Source: DASXMX01 sp036794395 (GTDB lineage: Bacteria > Planctomycetota > Phycisphaerae > Tepidisphaerales > Tepidisphaeraceae). Taken from it: a stretch of DNA of 20,026 nucleotides. This document shows, in pieces, positions 5,933-15,460 of this stretch. The stretch lies in the NCBI GenBank assembly GCA_036794395.1, contig DAIRGS010000116.1, positions 1-20,026 on the forward strand. Reading direction: 5' to 3'. The first letter of the stretch is position 1; every line of letters begins with the position of its first letter. A program made the translations under genes and the position numbers. A model generated the notes under the pieces. That model ran no database searches. It was not told the DNA's origin and saw nothing but the letters and a program-made list of their open reading frames with translations.

Positions 5933-7081
5933 CTATCCCTCAGCCAGCGGCAACAAAAACGGCGTCTCCACTACGCTTCCTTTCCGCATCTTTCCTTCGG
6001 CTGGGATATTGACGACTGTGCCAATGGGGGTGAATGGTTTCTTTAGATATCCCAGGCAGATCGCCGTGCCCGACAGTACCGGGGAAATGGTGCTGCTGGT
6101 TATGCCGCCGATCTGGTTGTCGTTGTCGTCCTGAATGATGGCTCCGGCGATGGGGAGGGCGTCGTCGGTCATTTTGATGCCGATGAGTTGCCGGGCGAAT
6201 TGGCCGCGGGCCTGCATTCGCGCCACGATTTCCTGGCCGAGGTAACAGCCCTTCGTGAAGCTGACGGCTCGCGAAATCAGCCCCGTTTCGTGCGGCAATA
6301 CCGTGTCGTCAAAATCGATTCCGAACAGGGCCCGTCCCGCTTCGATGCGTGCCGCGTTGAACGCCGCCCAACCGGCGGGCCGTAGGGGGCGTTTTCCGAG
6401 AGTTTCGGAAGTCGCGAAACGCGCGACAAGCGTTTCCCATATTGCTGCCGCCGACCCGGCGTCGAACAGCAGATGATATCCTGGCACCGCGCAGACATCA
6501 TCGCGCCAGACGGTCACATCCACGTCGGCGAGGCGCACCTGAGTCGAACCCAAGCCGGCCAGTTCTGGAACCTCGCTGCCGCTTGCCTGCCGTAGAACTT
6601 CGAGCGCGCCTGGGCCATGCAGCGCAAGTTGATGCAGTGATCCCACCTGGTTCACCAACTTCACCTGCTCGGAAAAAATGTATTTGTCGAACGCCGTGCG
6701 CACGCCCTCGATCACGCGGGCATCCATCTCCAGAAGGGTGCGATCCCCCCGCTCAATCACGTTCATGTCCGCGACGATCCGCCCGTTGCGCGCCAGGAAA
6801 AAACCATAGACTCCCGCGCCCGCCTCCAGCCCCTTTTTGGTTGCCTTATTCCAGGTTTCGTTGGTGAGGAGATTATTGAGGAATGGCAGGCGGTCTTTGC
6901 CGGTCAATTCCAGGATTCCCCGTTGGGGTTGATCGACCAAAGCGGCAGCCTTGCGAATCGCCGCATACTCCGCCTCCGGCTCGCCAAATGTGGTGACGAT
7001 CTGCAACTGGTCGTAGGCTTGGAATTCCGCTTCGGCCTTCTCGTGAAGTTCCAAAAGCGGATTGGGGAGCGGCGTGGGCAT
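5933..7081 (-). CDS. ygfZ: Folate-binding protein YgfZ
   Basis: This 382-residue cytoplasmic protein belongs to the GcvT-related, tetrahydrofolate-binding YgfZ family. In E. coli YgfZ supports Fe-S enzymes such as the tRNA-modifying MiaB. The diagnostic motif KGCYLGQE (consensus K-G-C-Y-x-G-Q-E) is at residues 277-284, with the conserved cysteine present, and is followed by IVARMQARGQ as in other members. The GcvT-like N-terminal domain includes LTGKDRLPFLNNLLTN at about 59-74. Full-length glycine-cleavage T proteins lack the KGCY motif, which rules that out. The ATG at 7081 has no clear Shine-Dalgarno sequence. The alpha/beta hydrolase is read divergently from the other side of a 189-base gap. 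Confidence 0.9.
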   Translation of the reverse strand: MPTPLPNPLLELHEKAEAEFQAYDQLQIVTTFGEPEAEYAAIRKAAALVDQPQRGILELTGKDRLPFLNNLLTNETWNKATKKGLEAGAGVYGFFLARNGRIVADMNVIERGDRTLLEMDARVIEGVRTAFDKYIFSEQVKLVNQVGSLHQLALHGPGALEVLRQASGSEVPELAGLGSTQVRLADVDVTVWRDDVCAVPGYHLLFDAGSAAAIWETLVARFATSETLGKRPLRPAGWAAFNAARIEAGRALFGIDFDDTVLPHETGLISRAVSFTKGCYLGQEIVARMQARGQFARQLIGIKMTDDALPIAGAIIQDDNDNQIGGITSSTISPVLSGTAICLGYLKKPFTPIGTVVNIPAEGKMRKGSVVETPFLLPLAEG

Positions 7082-7270
7082 GCCAGAGTTTATGCCATCT
7101 GGACCGATTTCGCCGTATTCCTCGAACAGGCGCGGTTGTTTCGCCTACCGCAACGCGGGAAGAACATTCAACTTCAGCTTTACTGCCGCGCCGCGCATGT
7201 TCGCATCAAACGTCGCGAGGCCGCTGGTTGAGCAACCGTCCACGTCAGGTCTCAGCCACGGTCTCCCGAA

Positions 7271-8140
7271 ATGAGTCGCGGGCCCAGGAACATGCGATCG
7301 CCGTGCTGTCGCCCCTCGCTCACGCTTAAGATTGCGCCGATACTGGACCCCGTGAACGATTCAACAGACGCCAGTCAAATTCAAAGCCTCTGGACCCAAG
7401 TCGATGGCCTGCGCATGAATGGCCGCATCGGGCTCAATGGCGATCCGATGGGCCAGCGCCGCCCAATCCTGTTCCTACACGGCCTTGGGGTTTCGAGCCG
7501 GTACATGGTGCCAACGATGCTTGAAATGGCCCCGCGCCATCGCGTTTATGCCCCTGATCTGCCCGGATTTGGACGAAGCCAGAAACCCCGGCGCGCGATG
7601 AATATCTTTCAACTGACCGATGCGCTGATCGGCTGGATGCAAGCCTGGCAACTGGGCAAAAGCGTTTTGGTCTGCAACTCGATGGGATGTCAGGTAGCGA
7701 TCGAGCTGGCCATCCGACGGCCCGATCTGGTCGATCGGCTGGTGCTTTCCGGCCCCACCATGGAGCCCCGGGCAGCATCCCCCTTCATGCAGATCCTTCG
7801 TCTGGCGCGCGACTCAATTCACGAAAAACCATCGTTGTGGCTCGTCGCGGGATTCGATTATGTCAGGGCTGGCCCGCTCCGCGTGCTGGAAACCCTCCGC
7901 CTGGCGATCGACGATCACGTCGAGCGGAAGCTCGCGCGCTTCCGCGCCCAAACCCTTCTGGTACGCGGGTCGCACGACCCGGTCGCTTCACAGGCGTGGC
8001 TTGAAGAAATTGGTTCAAACATTTCCGGGGCACGATTGGCGGTAATCCCGCGCACCGGGCACGCGGTCAATTACTCGACACCAAAAGAATTCGCGGCGTT
8101 AATCCGGGAATTTATCGAATCCGGATCCGTTGCCGAATGA
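7271..8140 (+). CDS. Alpha/beta hydrolase
   Basis: The 289-residue product has the alpha/beta-hydrolase fold. The oxyanion-hole HG is at residues 70-71 (ILFLHGLGVSSRYMVP), the nucleophile elbow is CNSMGCQ with Ser137, the acid is Asp236 in GSHDPV and the base is His264 in GHAVNY. The sequence YAPDLPGFGRSQKP resembles the esterase/meta-cleavage-product-hydrolase branch, but the substrate cannot be told. No signal peptide is seen. The start is uncertain. The ATG at 7271 gives a 27-residue extension of low-complexity character, and a GTG at 7352 would begin VNDSTDAS close to the usual domain start. Neither has a clear ribosome site. It converges on uxaA with only nine bases between the stops. 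Confidence 0.85.
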   Translation: MSRGPRNMRSPCCRPSLTLKIAPILDPVNDSTDASQIQSLWTQVDGLRMNGRIGLNGDPMGQRRPILFLHGLGVSSRYMVPTMLEMAPRHRVYAPDLPGFGRSQKPRRAMNIFQLTDALIGWMQAWQLGKSVLVCNSMGCQVAIELAIRRPDLVDRLVLSGPTMEPRAASPFMQILRLARDSIHEKPSLWLVAGFDYVRAGPLRVLETLRLAIDDHVERKLARFRAQTLLVRGSHDPVASQAWLEEIGSNISGARLAVIPRTGHAVNYSTPKEFAALIREFIESGSVAE

Positions 8141-8149
8141 TGATGGCGA

Positions 8150-9655
8150 TTACACCGTCACCCCATCCTTCCAAATCGCGATCTCCCTGCACCCATTCTG
8201 CTCCGTGCGCGTCTGCGTTTTCCCAGACGCTACGGAAAGAACCAGTTCGAGCAATTCATTTGCAAGCGAATCGGCCGAAGCGGAATCGTCGAGAATCCGC
8301 CCGGCATCAAAATCGATCCACCGCGGCTTGCGCGTCGCCAATTCAGAGTTAGTCGAGATTTTAATTGTCGGAGCGGGGAACCCCATCGGCGTGCCCCGAC
8401 CCGTGGTAAACAGAATAAGATTGGCCCCCGCAATCGTGAGCGCGGTGCCCGACACCCCATCATTTCCCGGCGCGTTCACAAGCGCGACGCCGCCCGCGCG
8501 CGATGGAGCGGGCGAAGCATAGGGGACCACATGGCGAATCGCCGCCCGGCCCCCCTTCTGCACGCAACCCAATGATTTCTCGGCCAGGGTCGTGATGCCG
8601 CCATCTTTATTTCCCGGCGCGGGGTTTTCGTCGATCGGCTGATTGTGACGACGGAAATAATCGCGGAACTCGTTGACGAGCTTCACGATCGAGGTCGAAG
8701 TTTCAGCGTCGGCCGCGCGCCCAAGCAACAGTCGCTCCGCGCCGAACATCTCCGGAACCTCGCTTAACAAAACGGTCGCGCCGCTATCGGTGAGGCGATC
8801 GGCAACAAGGCCCACCAACGGATTGGCGGTGATGCCCGAAAAACCATCCGAGCCGCCGCACTTAGCGCCGATAATGAGTTCGGAGGCGGGCGTCGGAATC
8901 CGACGAAACGTAGACGCATACTCGGCCAGCTCGCCCACCGCCTTGATCCCTTCGTCGATCTCGTCGCCAACTTCCTGAGCATTGAAATACTTGACGCGAT
9001 TACGATCCAGCGGACCCAGTTTTTCCAGAAATGACGCGAGGCGGTTGTTCTCGCACCCCAGCCCCAGCACAAGAACCGCCGCCGCATTGGGATGACGCAC
9101 CAGGCTGGCCAGCACATTCTGCGTTCGTTGCAGATCGTCCCCAAGCTGCGAGCAGCCGAACGGATGAGCGAACGTGTAGACGCCATCCACCCCAAATTTG
9201 GACAGCGGAAGTTCGCGTGCCGCGGATGTCGCAATCTGCTGAGCGGCCTGGTTCACGCACGCCACGGTGTTGATGATCCAGATTTCGTTGCGAACCCCAA
9301 CCCGGCCATCAGGCCGGTGGAATCCGTCAAATCTCAAATTTGAAATTTCAGATTCAGCTGGACGCGATTCAGCATGGGCAGCGCCCGATCCGCTGAATAC
9401 GTCATCAAGTGCATTTCGGAGATTATGCGTATGAACATGCGCACCGGCTGGGATATTCGTGCTGGCGACGCCAATCGGAAATCCGTATTTAATCACTGTT
9501 GCGCCCGAGGGGATGGCAGTGAGCGCAAATTTATGTGCAGTCGGAATATCGTCGCATATCCGAACGCCCACGGCGTCATCGCCGCGACTTAGCGCATGTA
9601 GCGCGACGGCGACATTGTCAGCAGGATTTAAACGCAGAGCGGTTTGCATCGCCAT
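8150..9655 (-). CDS. uxaA: UxaA-family altronate dehydratase
   Basis: The 501-residue protein (E. coli UxaA 495) should remove water from D-altronate to give 2-keto-3-deoxygluconate in hexuronate breakdown. The N-terminal SAF-type domain (residues 1-90) contains IPTAHKFALTAIP and IPAGAHVHTHNL. The large C-terminal domain begins GFHRPDGRVGVRNEIWIINT and contains ITANPLVGLVADRLTDSGAT. Galactarate dehydratase (GarD) belongs to the same family, so the exact substrate is open. An AT-rich near-palindrome encodes part of the linker between the two domains (9331-9353). The ATG at 9655 lacks a Shine-Dalgarno sequence and has a hairpin immediately upstream. It follows the haem dehydrogenase by 85 bases on the same strand, probably as the last gene of the uronate/sugar operon. 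Confidence 0.82.
   Translation of the reverse strand: MAMQTALRLNPADNVAVALHALSRGDDAVGVRICDDIPTAHKFALTAIPSGATVIKYGFPIGVASTNIPAGAHVHTHNLRNALDDVFSGSGAAHAESRPAESEISNLRFDGFHRPDGRVGVRNEIWIINTVACVNQAAQQIATSAARELPLSKFGVDGVYTFAHPFGCSQLGDDLQRTQNVLASLVRHPNAAAVLVLGLGCENNRLASFLEKLGPLDRNRVKYFNAQEVGDEIDEGIKAVGELAEYASTFRRIPTPASELIIGAKCGGSDGFSGITANPLVGLVADRLTDSGATVLLSEVPEMFGAERLLLGRAADAETSTSIVKLVNEFRDYFRRHNQPIDENPAPGNKDGGITTLAEKSLGCVQKGGRAAIRHVVPYASPAPSRAGGVALVNAPGNDGVSGTALTIAGANLILFTTGRGTPMGFPAPTIKISTNSELATRKPRWIDFDAGRILDDSASADSLANELLELVLSVASGKTQTRTEQNGCREIAIWKDGVTV
9331..9353. repeat. AT-rich near-palindrome inside uxaA
   Basis: ATCTCAAATTT (9331-9341) and AAATTTCAGAT (9343-9353) pair at 10 of 11 positions around one base. 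On the coding strand it reads in frame as EISNLRF between the SAF and catalytic domains. The composition is far more AT-rich than the rest of the gene. Similar strings (ISNLKF-type) recur in planctomycete hypothetical proteins, so this may be a dispersed repeat tolerated in a linker. Confidence 0.5.
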
Positions 9656-9659
9656 GGCG

Positions 9660-9677
9660 TGGTCGCTTCAGCGACCA
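9660..9677 (-). promoter_or_regulatory. Hairpin at the uxaA translation start
   Basis: TGGTCGCT and AGCGACCA form an 8-base perfect inverted repeat with only two bases between, four bases upstream of the uxaA start codon. In the mRNA this stem would cover the ribosome entry region, where no Shine-Dalgarno sequence is visible. It could be a translational control structure, an intercistronic processing signal or a dispersed repeat. Confidence 0.4.
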
Positions 9678-9740
9678 TGTCCCTAAACAATCGAAACAAA
9701 AGTGTCGCTAAGCCAACCACGCCCGGCATCCGCATCGACT

Positions 9741-12700
9741 CTATTTCCCGCCCGACGACGCCGTCGCCGGCAGCGGCACCTGCCTGGCGCCGCGAACATA
9801 CGCAATGAAATCGCGAACATCGGCGTCCTTAAAACCATCCAGCAGCCCCTCCGGCATCATCCCCAGTGGGCTGAGTTTCTGAACGGCAATTTCCGACTTA
9901 GGCACCACGACCATTTCATTGGGCGTCTGAAGCGTCAGGGCGTTCGCCTCATCCTTCTTTACGATGCCGGTGATCACGCGGTCATCGGTGGTTTTAATGA
10001 TCGTCGGCCGATACTCGTTCTGAATGATCGAATTGGGATCGACGACGCGCTGAAGAATGTAGGCCAGATCCGCGCGATTGGACCCGGTAATATCAGGACC
10101 AACGTGCCCACCGGCATCAAAGAGCGTGTGGCACTGGGCGCAGGCCTGCGTGAACAGCGCCCGGCCATGCGATAAATCCGGCGCGCCGGCATAAGCCTTT
10201 TCCACGATCTTCCGCAGCTCGGCGATGCGCTTGAGTTTGTCCTGCGGGCTATCGCGAAGTACACCCCACACTTTGGCGATCTGCGTTTCCAGTTGGTCAT
10301 CGTGCAAATTGCGAAGCTGGCGGACGATATCCGCCGAGACATCGCGCGCGGGAATCTTGCCGGCCCCAACTGCGCCAATCAGTTCGCGGGCATACGTAGG
10401 GCGGGCCGCCAGCGTATTCAGCGCATCCTTTTTCTCCGGTACCGAAAACACGCCGTAATGCGCAACCAGCGCAGAGGGCGTTTTTGCATCGTCAAATCCG
10501 GCCAGCGCCCGAATGGCCGGGCCACGCACCGCCGCATCCCCCAAAAGCGGCTGAAGCAGCCCGGGAAGCCCGGCATATTTCACTCCAGCCAGCGCGTCGA
10601 TCGCCGAGCGGCGCTGAGCGACATCCGCCGAGGAGTCCGCCAGCACTTTAGTTTCGTACGCGATCGCGTCCTTGCTGCCAAATGTCACCGACAAAGCCGC
10701 CACCAATGTGCGTACCTGGGAACTGGGGCTGGCAAGTAGCTTCTTCTCGATGGCCTGCCAATCAGACGGCATGCCCACATTCCGCCGACCTCGAAGTGAT
10801 TCCGTAATGCCGGTGAGAATATCCGATTGACGACGATCGTCCTCGACTTTCGAAAGGCTCGTAGCCAGGGCCGCAATCGAGCCATCGCTCCCAGACGCAC
10901 CAATGCGGCGCGCTGTAAAAGCGAGGATGTTTGGGATCTTTGTCCCCAGCGCCAATGCCATCGCCCGCGAAGCATCCTTACCCGCCAGTGGCTCCAGCGC
11001 ATACCAATCCATCAGCGGCAGATTGTGATCGGTCGCATCTTCGGCATGAGACAACAATCCCGCGACGACATCCCATGTCTGATCGCTCGGCGTCCTTTGA
11101 CATGCCGCGGCCGCATAAAGCCGAACAACCGGCGACGGGCTTTCCTTGGCGAGCCGGGCAAATTGTTTTACCGCATCGGCCGGTGGATTGGACTGCTCAC
11201 AGAGCAGCTGCATCGCCCAGGATTGAAGGTGCGGCTTGTCGTTGCGCGGCAATTGATCCACAGCCAGCTTCGGAGTCAGCTCGCCAATCACGTGCAGCGC
11301 CCAAAGTGCCCGAAGGGCGCGCATCTCATCCGGATTCGAATTGAGGATTTCCAGCAGACCACTTCGCGTCTTGTCTCGATCCAGCGAATTAGCCGCGGCC
11401 CGCTCCTGAAGCACGCGCCGCGCCGTCCGCACGTACCACTCATTCTTATGAAGCTGGAGCTTGACCAATTCCTCGTCACTCAGCTTATCAAGGTTGACCG
11501 GCGTCGCCTTTACACTCCCATAATTGAACTTAAAAATCCGGCCATTCGTGCGATCCACCAGATTCGGATCGGTCGTATGACACTGCTGCGCGTCATACCA
11601 ATCGATCATGTAAACCGCCCCATCCTGATCGGTGCGGAGATTAACGATCTGCGACCACTCATCGTTGAACAGAATGAAATCCTTACCGTGATGACCGACA
11701 TACCCCGAGCCCTGCGCCTCGGGAACATCCATGTTGATCCGCGCGCCATGGATGTTGTTCATGAAATACGCGCCGTTGTACTGCTCTGGCCACGCACCTC
11801 CCTGATACACCAGCAGCCCCGCATGGGCATGCCCACCGCCTGCCGCATCGGACTTCCCATTCCCCGCGTGCGGCCCCTGATTCCCCACCCAATGCACGTG
11901 ATCGGCAATCTGCTTGATATCATCATACACGTATGGGTTGTCGTGCCGACCCGCCTGCCGCTGGTAATGCGCCCCCTGAATGATGTGCCACAGGTGCGGA
12001 ATCACGCAGCCTTCGATAATGATCTGCCCCTTCTGATCAAAATCGATCCCCCACGGATTGCTCACGCCCTCGGCGAATCGCTCGAAAACATGGCGAATCG
12101 GGTGATACCGCCAGATCCCGCCGTTGATATGAACCCGCTGCCGCGCCGCCACCCCGGGCTTGCCCACGTTTGACTGCGTGAAAATCCCATGGCACCCATA
12201 CAGCCAACCATCGGGTCCCCATGTAAATGTATTGAGCGTCTCGTGCGTATCGCCATAACCCCACCCATCCAGCAACACATGAGGCTCGCCCGCCGGCTTC
12301 GGATTGTCCCAGTCGCTCACCGGGATAAACAACATATACGGCGCCGCCCCCACATAAACCCCGCCAAACCCCACCTCAATCCCGCTCACCAGATTCAGAT
12401 GCTCGGCAAACACCGTCCGCTTATCAAAGTGCCCCGTCCCCTTCGAATCCTCAAAAACAATAATCCGGTCCCGCCCTTTGCCCTCCGGCTGGCGAATCGG
12501 ATAAGTCATGGCCTCGGCGACCCAGAGCCGCCCGCGCGAATCAATCGTAAACGCCACCGGCTGAACCACATCAGGCTCCCCCGCAAACAACGATGCCTTA
12601 AACCCCTCCGGAAGCGTCATGATGCTCGTAGCCTTGTCCGGCGCGATTCCCGCGTATTGATATTTATCGCGTGTCTGGCCAAACGCCGATGCACCAAACA

Positions 12701-12752
12701 TTGCAATACATGTGAAAATGGTTGGGAAGCGATTAAATCGATTGAGTCGCAT
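9741..12752 (-). CDS. PVC-type membrane dehydrogenase with C-terminal haem domain
   Basis: This 1003-residue exported protein combines the Pirellula/Verrucomicrobium-type dehydrogenase domain (TIGR02604 type) with the matching C-terminal haem domain (TIGR02603 type). The signal peptide is MRLNRFNRFPTIFTCIAMFG ending ASAFG. The beta-propeller-like N-terminal part includes GRLWVAEAMTYP and LNTFTWGPDGWLYG. The middle (about 420-830) is helical and HEAT-repeat-like. A covalent-haem motif CAQCH lies at about residues 871-875, and the Met in GMMPEGL is a candidate axial ligand. The start is the ATG at 12750-12752, with GAGGG seven bases upstream; a GTG five codons earlier is less likely. The natural electron donor is unknown, but these proteins are generally taken to oxidise sugars or alcohols. 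It sits between the sugar ABC permease and uxaA. Confidence 0.9.
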   Translation of the reverse strand: MRLNRFNRFPTIFTCIAMFGASAFGQTRDKYQYAGIAPDKATSIMTLPEGFKASLFAGEPDVVQPVAFTIDSRGRLWVAEAMTYPIRQPEGKGRDRIIVFEDSKGTGHFDKRTVFAEHLNLVSGIEVGFGGVYVGAAPYMLFIPVSDWDNPKPAGEPHVLLDGWGYGDTHETLNTFTWGPDGWLYGCHGIFTQSNVGKPGVAARQRVHINGGIWRYHPIRHVFERFAEGVSNPWGIDFDQKGQIIIEGCVIPHLWHIIQGAHYQRQAGRHDNPYVYDDIKQIADHVHWVGNQGPHAGNGKSDAAGGGHAHAGLLVYQGGAWPEQYNGAYFMNNIHGARINMDVPEAQGSGYVGHHGKDFILFNDEWSQIVNLRTDQDGAVYMIDWYDAQQCHTTDPNLVDRTNGRIFKFNYGSVKATPVNLDKLSDEELVKLQLHKNEWYVRTARRVLQERAAANSLDRDKTRSGLLEILNSNPDEMRALRALWALHVIGELTPKLAVDQLPRNDKPHLQSWAMQLLCEQSNPPADAVKQFARLAKESPSPVVRLYAAAACQRTPSDQTWDVVAGLLSHAEDATDHNLPLMDWYALEPLAGKDASRAMALALGTKIPNILAFTARRIGASGSDGSIAALATSLSKVEDDRRQSDILTGITESLRGRRNVGMPSDWQAIEKKLLASPSSQVRTLVAALSVTFGSKDAIAYETKVLADSSADVAQRRSAIDALAGVKYAGLPGLLQPLLGDAAVRGPAIRALAGFDDAKTPSALVAHYGVFSVPEKKDALNTLAARPTYARELIGAVGAGKIPARDVSADIVRQLRNLHDDQLETQIAKVWGVLRDSPQDKLKRIAELRKIVEKAYAGAPDLSHGRALFTQACAQCHTLFDAGGHVGPDITGSNRADLAYILQRVVDPNSIIQNEYRPTIIKTTDDRVITGIVKKDEANALTLQTPNEMVVVPKSEIAVQKLSPLGMMPEGLLDGFKDADVRDFIAYVRGARQVPLPATASSGGK

Positions 12753-12844
12753 GAGGTTCCCTCGCACAAAACGTCTTTGGTTTCTACAGCCGGACTTGTG
12801 GAATGTGTATTAGTGCTCGCAGGGTCAAAGCCGTATTTTGCAAA

Positions 12845-13936
12845 TCATACTGTCGCAGCTAGCGGCTCGGGCTTCGGCGTTTGTGCCGCTTTGCGCGTCC
12901 GACGCTTCGCCTGGACCAGGTGAACGACCTGATCGAGAATAACCGCGATCAGGATGACAGCTCCGATGATAATGTAGACCCAGTTATTGTCTAACCGCCA
13001 GATCCTCGAAATCCCCTGACCATCGTGATAGTTGAATTGAAACATCGTGATGCCGTTGTCGATCACTTTCATGATCGTCGCGCCGATGATGATCCCGACC
13101 ACGGTCCCTTCGCCGCCTCGAAGGGAAACACCGCCCAGCACCGCCGCCGCAATAGCATATAGTTCGAAAGCAATGCCCACCTGCTGAGACATCTGCTTGA
13201 TGTACGCGGCGTAACAGATGCCCGCCACGCCCGCGAGCCCTGCCGAGATAACGTACGTCGCCGCCTCGACCTTCCGAACCGCAATGCCCGAGTATTCCGC
13301 GGCGTCGCGATTCCCACCAATCGCGTAAACGTACCGCCCGAACACCGTGAAATGCAGCGCGAATATCGCCACCGCAACGACTACCAGAAATATAAGCAAT
13401 GGATACGGAAGAATCGCCGAGCCGTTCACATTGAACAATCCCGTGTCGGCAAACCTCCCAAAAGCCGATCGGCCAAACCCCAGCGTCCCGCCCCGGACAA
13501 TTGTCTGCGAAACCCCTCGGACCAGTAGCATAAAGCCCAGCGTAATAATAAATGGCTGGAGCTTGAGCTGGGTAATTAAAAGACCCTGAATAAGTCCGAT
13601 GAGCAATGCCGCGCCAAGAGCCGCTGAAATGCCAACCCAGTACGACTGCCCAAAGCACTCAGGTGATTCGGATGAGATCTTGGCAATGATGACCCCAGTC
13701 AGCCCGACAATGGACCCGATCGACAAATCGATGCCGCCGGTCATGATTACAAAGCTGATCCCCACCGCCAGAATGCCCAGCATGGCAATCTGGCGCACGG
13801 TGTTCACCACATTGGACTGACCCAGGAAATCCGGATTCGACAGGCCAAGGCCGCCACACAGCACCAGCAGCGCAACAAACATTCCGAATTCTCGGCGTTT
13901 GAAAATCGATAGCACCCGCTCAAGGTATCGGTTCAT
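12845..13936 (-). CDS. Sugar ABC transporter permease (RbsC-type)
   Basis: The 363-residue inner-membrane protein has about ten hydrophobic segments and belongs to the branched-chain/ribose permease family. The diagnostic motif GGIDLSIGS is at residues 67-75. The cytoplasmic coupling loop region LRGGEGTVVGIIIGATIM is present towards the C-terminus. A short extra loop (HDGQGISRIWRLDN) precedes the last membrane segment, and the tail is rich in Lys and Arg, placing it in the cytoplasm. Its ATG overlaps the stop of the ATPase gene by four bases (ATGA, 13933-13936), so the two are translationally coupled. The sugar cannot be read from the sequence; the context suggests a uronate or an oligosaccharide breakdown product. 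Xylose, galactose or ribose transporters share the same architecture. Confidence 0.93.
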   Translation of the reverse strand: MNRYLERVLSIFKRREFGMFVALLVLCGGLGLSNPDFLGQSNVVNTVRQIAMLGILAVGISFVIMTGGIDLSIGSIVGLTGVIIAKISSESPECFGQSYWVGISAALGAALLIGLIQGLLITQLKLQPFIITLGFMLLVRGVSQTIVRGGTLGFGRSAFGRFADTGLFNVNGSAILPYPLLIFLVVVAVAIFALHFTVFGRYVYAIGGNRDAAEYSGIAVRKVEAATYVISAGLAGVAGICYAAYIKQMSQQVGIAFELYAIAAAVLGGVSLRGGEGTVVGIIIGATIMKVIDNGITMFQFNYHDGQGISRIWRLDNNWVYIIIGAVILIAVILDQVVHLVQAKRRTRKAAQTPKPEPLAATV

Positions 13937-15444
13937 GCCGCGTCGCTGGCCTTTCCGCTCATCATCGAGCCGATCCGCTCGGGCGTTAGAAGATCGCGCG
14001 ACAGAATACCGGTAATCCGCCGTTCGTGCATGACCACCACCCGGTCGCTCATTCCCAGAATCTCTTCCATGTCCGAACTCACCATGATCACCGCGATTCC
14101 CTGCTCGGCCAGTGTCGCAATGTGCCGGTAAATCTCCGCCTTCGCCCCAACATCAATCCCGCGCGTCGGTTCATCCAGAATCAAAACCCTCGGCCGCATG
14201 GCCAGCCATTTGCCCAGCACCACTTTCTGCTGGTTGCCTCCAGAGAGGTTTACCACCTTGCGGAAGATGCTCGGCGTCTTAATCCGCATCCGATCGACTT
14301 CAATCGTTGCCGCCTTTCTTTCAGCCCCGCGATTAAGCCACACCGCCGGCTTGTAGTTGTGCAGATCCGGAAGCGAGATGTTCTGCGCAATGGTCATCGG
14401 AAGGACCAAACCATGCCGCTTTCGATCTTCCGGCGCAAGGTAAACCCCGCGTTCGATCGCGTCGGCGGTCCTTCGCGGATTGAAAGCCCGCCTATCAAGC
14501 GTCATCGACCCGCCCAATGCCGCGGTAGCCCCAAAAATAACCTGCATCAACTCCGTACGCCCCGATCCCACCAGCCCCGCAAAACCCAGCACCTCTCCCG
14601 CCCGCGCGCCGAAACTCACCCCAACCCGCGCACCAGGCACCAGCACATCATCAACCCGAAGCACCTCTGCTCCACCCGGGTTTGCCGGCCGATCCGGAAA
14701 CCGCGTGCTCAGCGTCCGACCCACCATCATCGCGACAATCTTGTCGTGCGTCGCCTCCGCGCGAGACAAATCGCCCACGCGCTTCCCATCCCGCATCACG
14801 GTGATCCGATCCGCCAGATCGAGCACTTCTTCCATGCGATGGGAGATGTAGATAATCCCAATGCCGTCGCGTTTCAGTGCACGGATAATCTCGAACAATT
14901 GATGAGATTCGCCCGCGGTAAGGGAAGATGTCGGCTCGTCCATGATGATCAACCGGGCGTTGAAGCTCAGCGCCTTTGCGATCTCCACCATCTGCATCTG
15001 CCCCACCGTCAGCGCGCTGACCGGCGTAGTCGGCCGGACCGACAATCCCACGCGCGCCAGCAGATCCCGCGCCGCCGCGTTCATCGCGCCGCGGTCAAGC
15101 ACGCCCAGCTTCTGCCGCTCAGTGCCCAGGAAGATATTGGCCGCGATATCAAGATTCGCCGCCAGCATCAGCTCCTGATGGATCAGCGCAATGCCGCGCC
15201 TTTTGGCATCCGCGATATTGCGAAGCGCGACCGTCTCGCCATCGATCCGAATCTCTCCCCCATCCGGCGCATAAGCTCCGCCCAGCACCTTCATGAGCGT
15301 GCTTTTGCCCGCGCCGTTCTCGCCCATCAGTGCAAGCAGTTCCCCACGCGCCAGTTCAATCGACACGCCATCGAGCGCGACGACGCCCGGGAACCGCTTG
15401 GTTACCCCGCGCATCTCCAGGAGCGTTGCTGGGTTGTCCGGCAT
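13933..15444 (-). CDS. Sugar ABC transporter ATPase, tandem domains (RbsA/MglA-type)
   Basis: The 503-residue cytoplasmic ATPase has two nucleotide-binding domains, as in RbsA, MglA and XylG. Domain one has Walker A GENGAGKST (41-49), a degenerate signature LTVGQMQ (145-151) and Walker B LIIMDE (165-170). Domain two has a changed Walker A GLVGSGRTELM (290-300), an intact signature LSGGNQQ (400-406) and Walker B LILDEP (421-426). This asymmetry, with one atypical Walker A, is usual for the family. It is followed directly by the permease (four-base overlap) and preceded by the binding protein (16-base gap), so the three form one transporter operon. Confidence 0.95.
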   Translation of the reverse strand: MPDNPATLLEMRGVTKRFPGVVALDGVSIELARGELLALMGENGAGKSTLMKVLGGAYAPDGGEIRIDGETVALRNIADAKRRGIALIHQELMLAANLDIAANIFLGTERQKLGVLDRGAMNAAARDLLARVGLSVRPTTPVSALTVGQMQMVEIAKALSFNARLIIMDEPTSSLTAGESHQLFEIIRALKRDGIGIIYISHRMEEVLDLADRITVMRDGKRVGDLSRAEATHDKIVAMMVGRTLSTRFPDRPANPGGAEVLRVDDVLVPGARVGVSFGARAGEVLGFAGLVGSGRTELMQVIFGATAALGGSMTLDRRAFNPRRTADAIERGVYLAPEDRKRHGLVLPMTIAQNISLPDLHNYKPAVWLNRGAERKAATIEVDRMRIKTPSIFRKVVNLSGGNQQKVVLGKWLAMRPRVLILDEPTRGIDVGAKAEIYRHIATLAEQGIAVIMVSSDMEEILGMSDRVVVMHERRITGILSRDLLTPERIGSMMSGKASDAA

Positions 15445-15460
15445 GGGGAAATGGGCGCAA

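Noticed and set aside
10827..12173. 448-residue plus-strand reading frame
   Set aside because: It is antisense to the haem dehydrogenase, has no domain and has shadow-type composition.
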